NCBI GenBank assembly: GCA_018701055.1
Contig: JABIUH010000119.1
Location: forward strand, 1 to 7,370
Direction: 5' to 3'
Origin: Woeseia sp.
Lineage (GTDB): Bacteria > Pseudomonadota > Gammaproteobacteria > Steroidobacterales > Woeseiaceae
Length of the DNA: 7,370 nt
Shown piece after piece: positions 6,587 through 7,370 of the stretch. Position numbers and translations under genes: made by a program. Under the pieces are notes generated by a model. It ran no database searches and was not told the origin of the DNA. It was given only the letters and a program-made list of their open reading frames with translations. How positions within the stretch are numbered: the stretch's first letter is position 1; the number at the start of each line of letters is the position of its first letter.

Positions 6587-7370
6587 TGCAGGATGTGTTA
6601 TCGGGCATGCGTGTGGTGGAGGGCAGCGCGTTTATTGCCGCACCATCCGGCGGCATGACGCTTGCCCAGCTGGGGGCAGACGTCATTCGCTTTGACCCGA
6701 TTGGGGGCGGCATAGATTATCGCCGTTGGCCAGTGACAGAGAACAACGAAAGTATTTACTGGCACAGTCTCAACAAAGGCAAACGTTCGATCGCGGTGGA
6801 TTTCAAGAAACCCGAGGGGCGCGAATTATTGACGCAGCTGATCACTGCGCCCGGTGACGGTTGTGGGCTGTTCCTGACCAACTTCCCGGCCCGCGGCTGG
6901 TTGTCGGACAAAAAGCTTCGCGCACATCGCGAGGATCTTATTTATCTAAACCTAACGGGCGATCGCCATGGCGGCAGTGCGTTGGATTACACCGTTCAAA
7001 GCAGAATAGGACTCCCCTATCTCACTGGCGCAGCAACTGGCGATGATCCAATTAATAATCCGTTGCCGGCCTGGGATTTGATCGCCGGACAACACATCGC
7101 GTTGGGATTGCTCGCTGCCGAACGCAACCGCTTGCGGTCAGGCAAAGGCCAGTTTGTGAAGCTTGCATTGGCCGATGTGGCGCTGGCCACTCTGGGTCAT
7201 CTCGGCTATATCGGTGAGGTGATGGTGAACAACGCCGAACGAAACCCGATAGGCAACCATATTTTTGGCTCCTTTGGCCGCGACTTCAAATGTCGGGACG
7301 GCGGTCGGGTCATGCTTGTGGGTGTCAGTGCAAATCAATGGCAGGCCATTCTCAAGGTTACCGGCATGAG
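6586..7370 (+). CDS. mct: Mesaconyl-C1-CoA:C4-CoA transferase (2-methylfumaryl-CoA isomerase), N-terminal 261 residues
   Basis: The frame is open from ATG 6586 to the window edge, giving 261 codons of an expected total of about 400. It is a class III (CaiB/BaiF) CoA-transferase. The opening GMRVVEGSAFIAAPSGGMTL, then LAQLGADVIRFDPIGGG, LNKGKRSIAVDF, FLTNFPARGWLS and LPAWDLIAGQ are the stretches I recall from Chloroflexus Mct, a close resemblance well beyond generic CaiB/BaiF members. D164 in PAWD fits the catalytic aspartate that forms the acyl-aspartyl anhydride. Mct moves CoA within one molecule, from C1 to C4 of mesaconate (EC 5.4.1.3), in the second cycle of the 3-hydroxypropionate bi-cycle. 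The start is set by AGGAGAG 8 nt upstream and the one-base overlap with mcd, so the two should be co-expressed. No frameshift is seen; the truncation is due only to the window. A related transferase acting on another dicarboxylate is the main alternative. Confidence 0.85.
   Translation, partial: MQDVLSGMRVVEGSAFIAAPSGGMTLAQLGADVIRFDPIGGGIDYRRWPVTENNESIYWHSLNKGKRSIAVDFKKPEGRELLTQLITAPGDGCGLFLTNFPARGWLSDKKLRAHREDLIYLNLTGDRHGGSALDYTVQSRIGLPYLTGAATGDDPINNPLPAWDLIAGQHIALGLLAAERNRLRSGKGQFVKLALADVALATLGHLGYIGEVMVNNAERNPIGNHIFGSFGRDFKCRDGGRVMLVGVSANQWQAILKVTGM

Noticed and set aside
1..7370. CRISPR arrays, tRNA/rRNA genes, insertion sequences, phage or toxin-antitoxin genes
   Set aside because: No repeated spacer pattern, cloverleaf, transposase motif or terminal inverted repeats were seen on either strand; the region reads as ordinary metabolic genes.

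Overview
The window looks like chromosomal DNA from a heterotrophic Gammaproteobacterium, probably marine. The pointers are a TonB-dependent receptor followed by a TPR-sulfotransferase, a Rieske oxygenase next to an MFS carrier, and CoA-ester enzymes. A mesaconyl-CoA CoA-transferase (Mct) outside Chloroflexus is, from memory, reported in Candidatus Accumulibacter and some OM60/NOR5-type Gammaproteobacteria. The taxonomic call is an inference and no marker gene confirms it. Hand-counted GC is about 38-50% in sampled lines of the Rieske and MFS genes and about 57-63% in sampled lines of the right-hand third.

Layout: (1) Positions 1-164 hold the last 53 residues of a TonB-dependent outer-membrane receptor, closed by a strong intrinsic terminator at 201-235. 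(2) Positions 260-2230 encode a 656-residue cytosolic protein with N-terminal TPR repeats and a C-terminal PAPS-type sulfotransferase domain. (3) A Rieske non-heme iron oxygenase alpha subunit (2240-3370) lies on the minus strand, tail to tail with the sulfotransferase. It diverges from a 12-TM MFS transporter (3495-4652) across a 124-nt region holding inverted repeats and possible promoters. (4) A 248-nt gap contains an unexplained 51-codon GTG reading frame. (5) Positions 4901-7370 hold two translationally coupled genes: a long acyl-CoA dehydrogenase resembling (2S)-methylsuccinyl-CoA dehydrogenase (Mcd), and the first 261 codons of a class III CoA-transferase strongly resembling mesaconyl-C1-CoA:C4-CoA transferase (Mct, 2-methylfumaryl-CoA isomerase).

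How the genes may work together: the right-hand pair gives a coherent partial pathway. Mcd would make mesaconyl-C1-CoA from methylsuccinyl-CoA, and Mct would move the CoA to give mesaconyl-C4-CoA. A hydratase and a citramalyl-CoA lyase, not seen here, could then yield pyruvate and acetyl-CoA. This would join an ethylmalonyl-CoA-pathway enzyme to the second half of the 3-hydroxypropionate bi-cycle without fixing the direction of flux. The Rieske/MFS pair probably imports and oxidises one small organic substrate. Its identity is not readable from the sequence, and no reductase partner is present. The window ends inside mct, so the rest of that operon is unseen.
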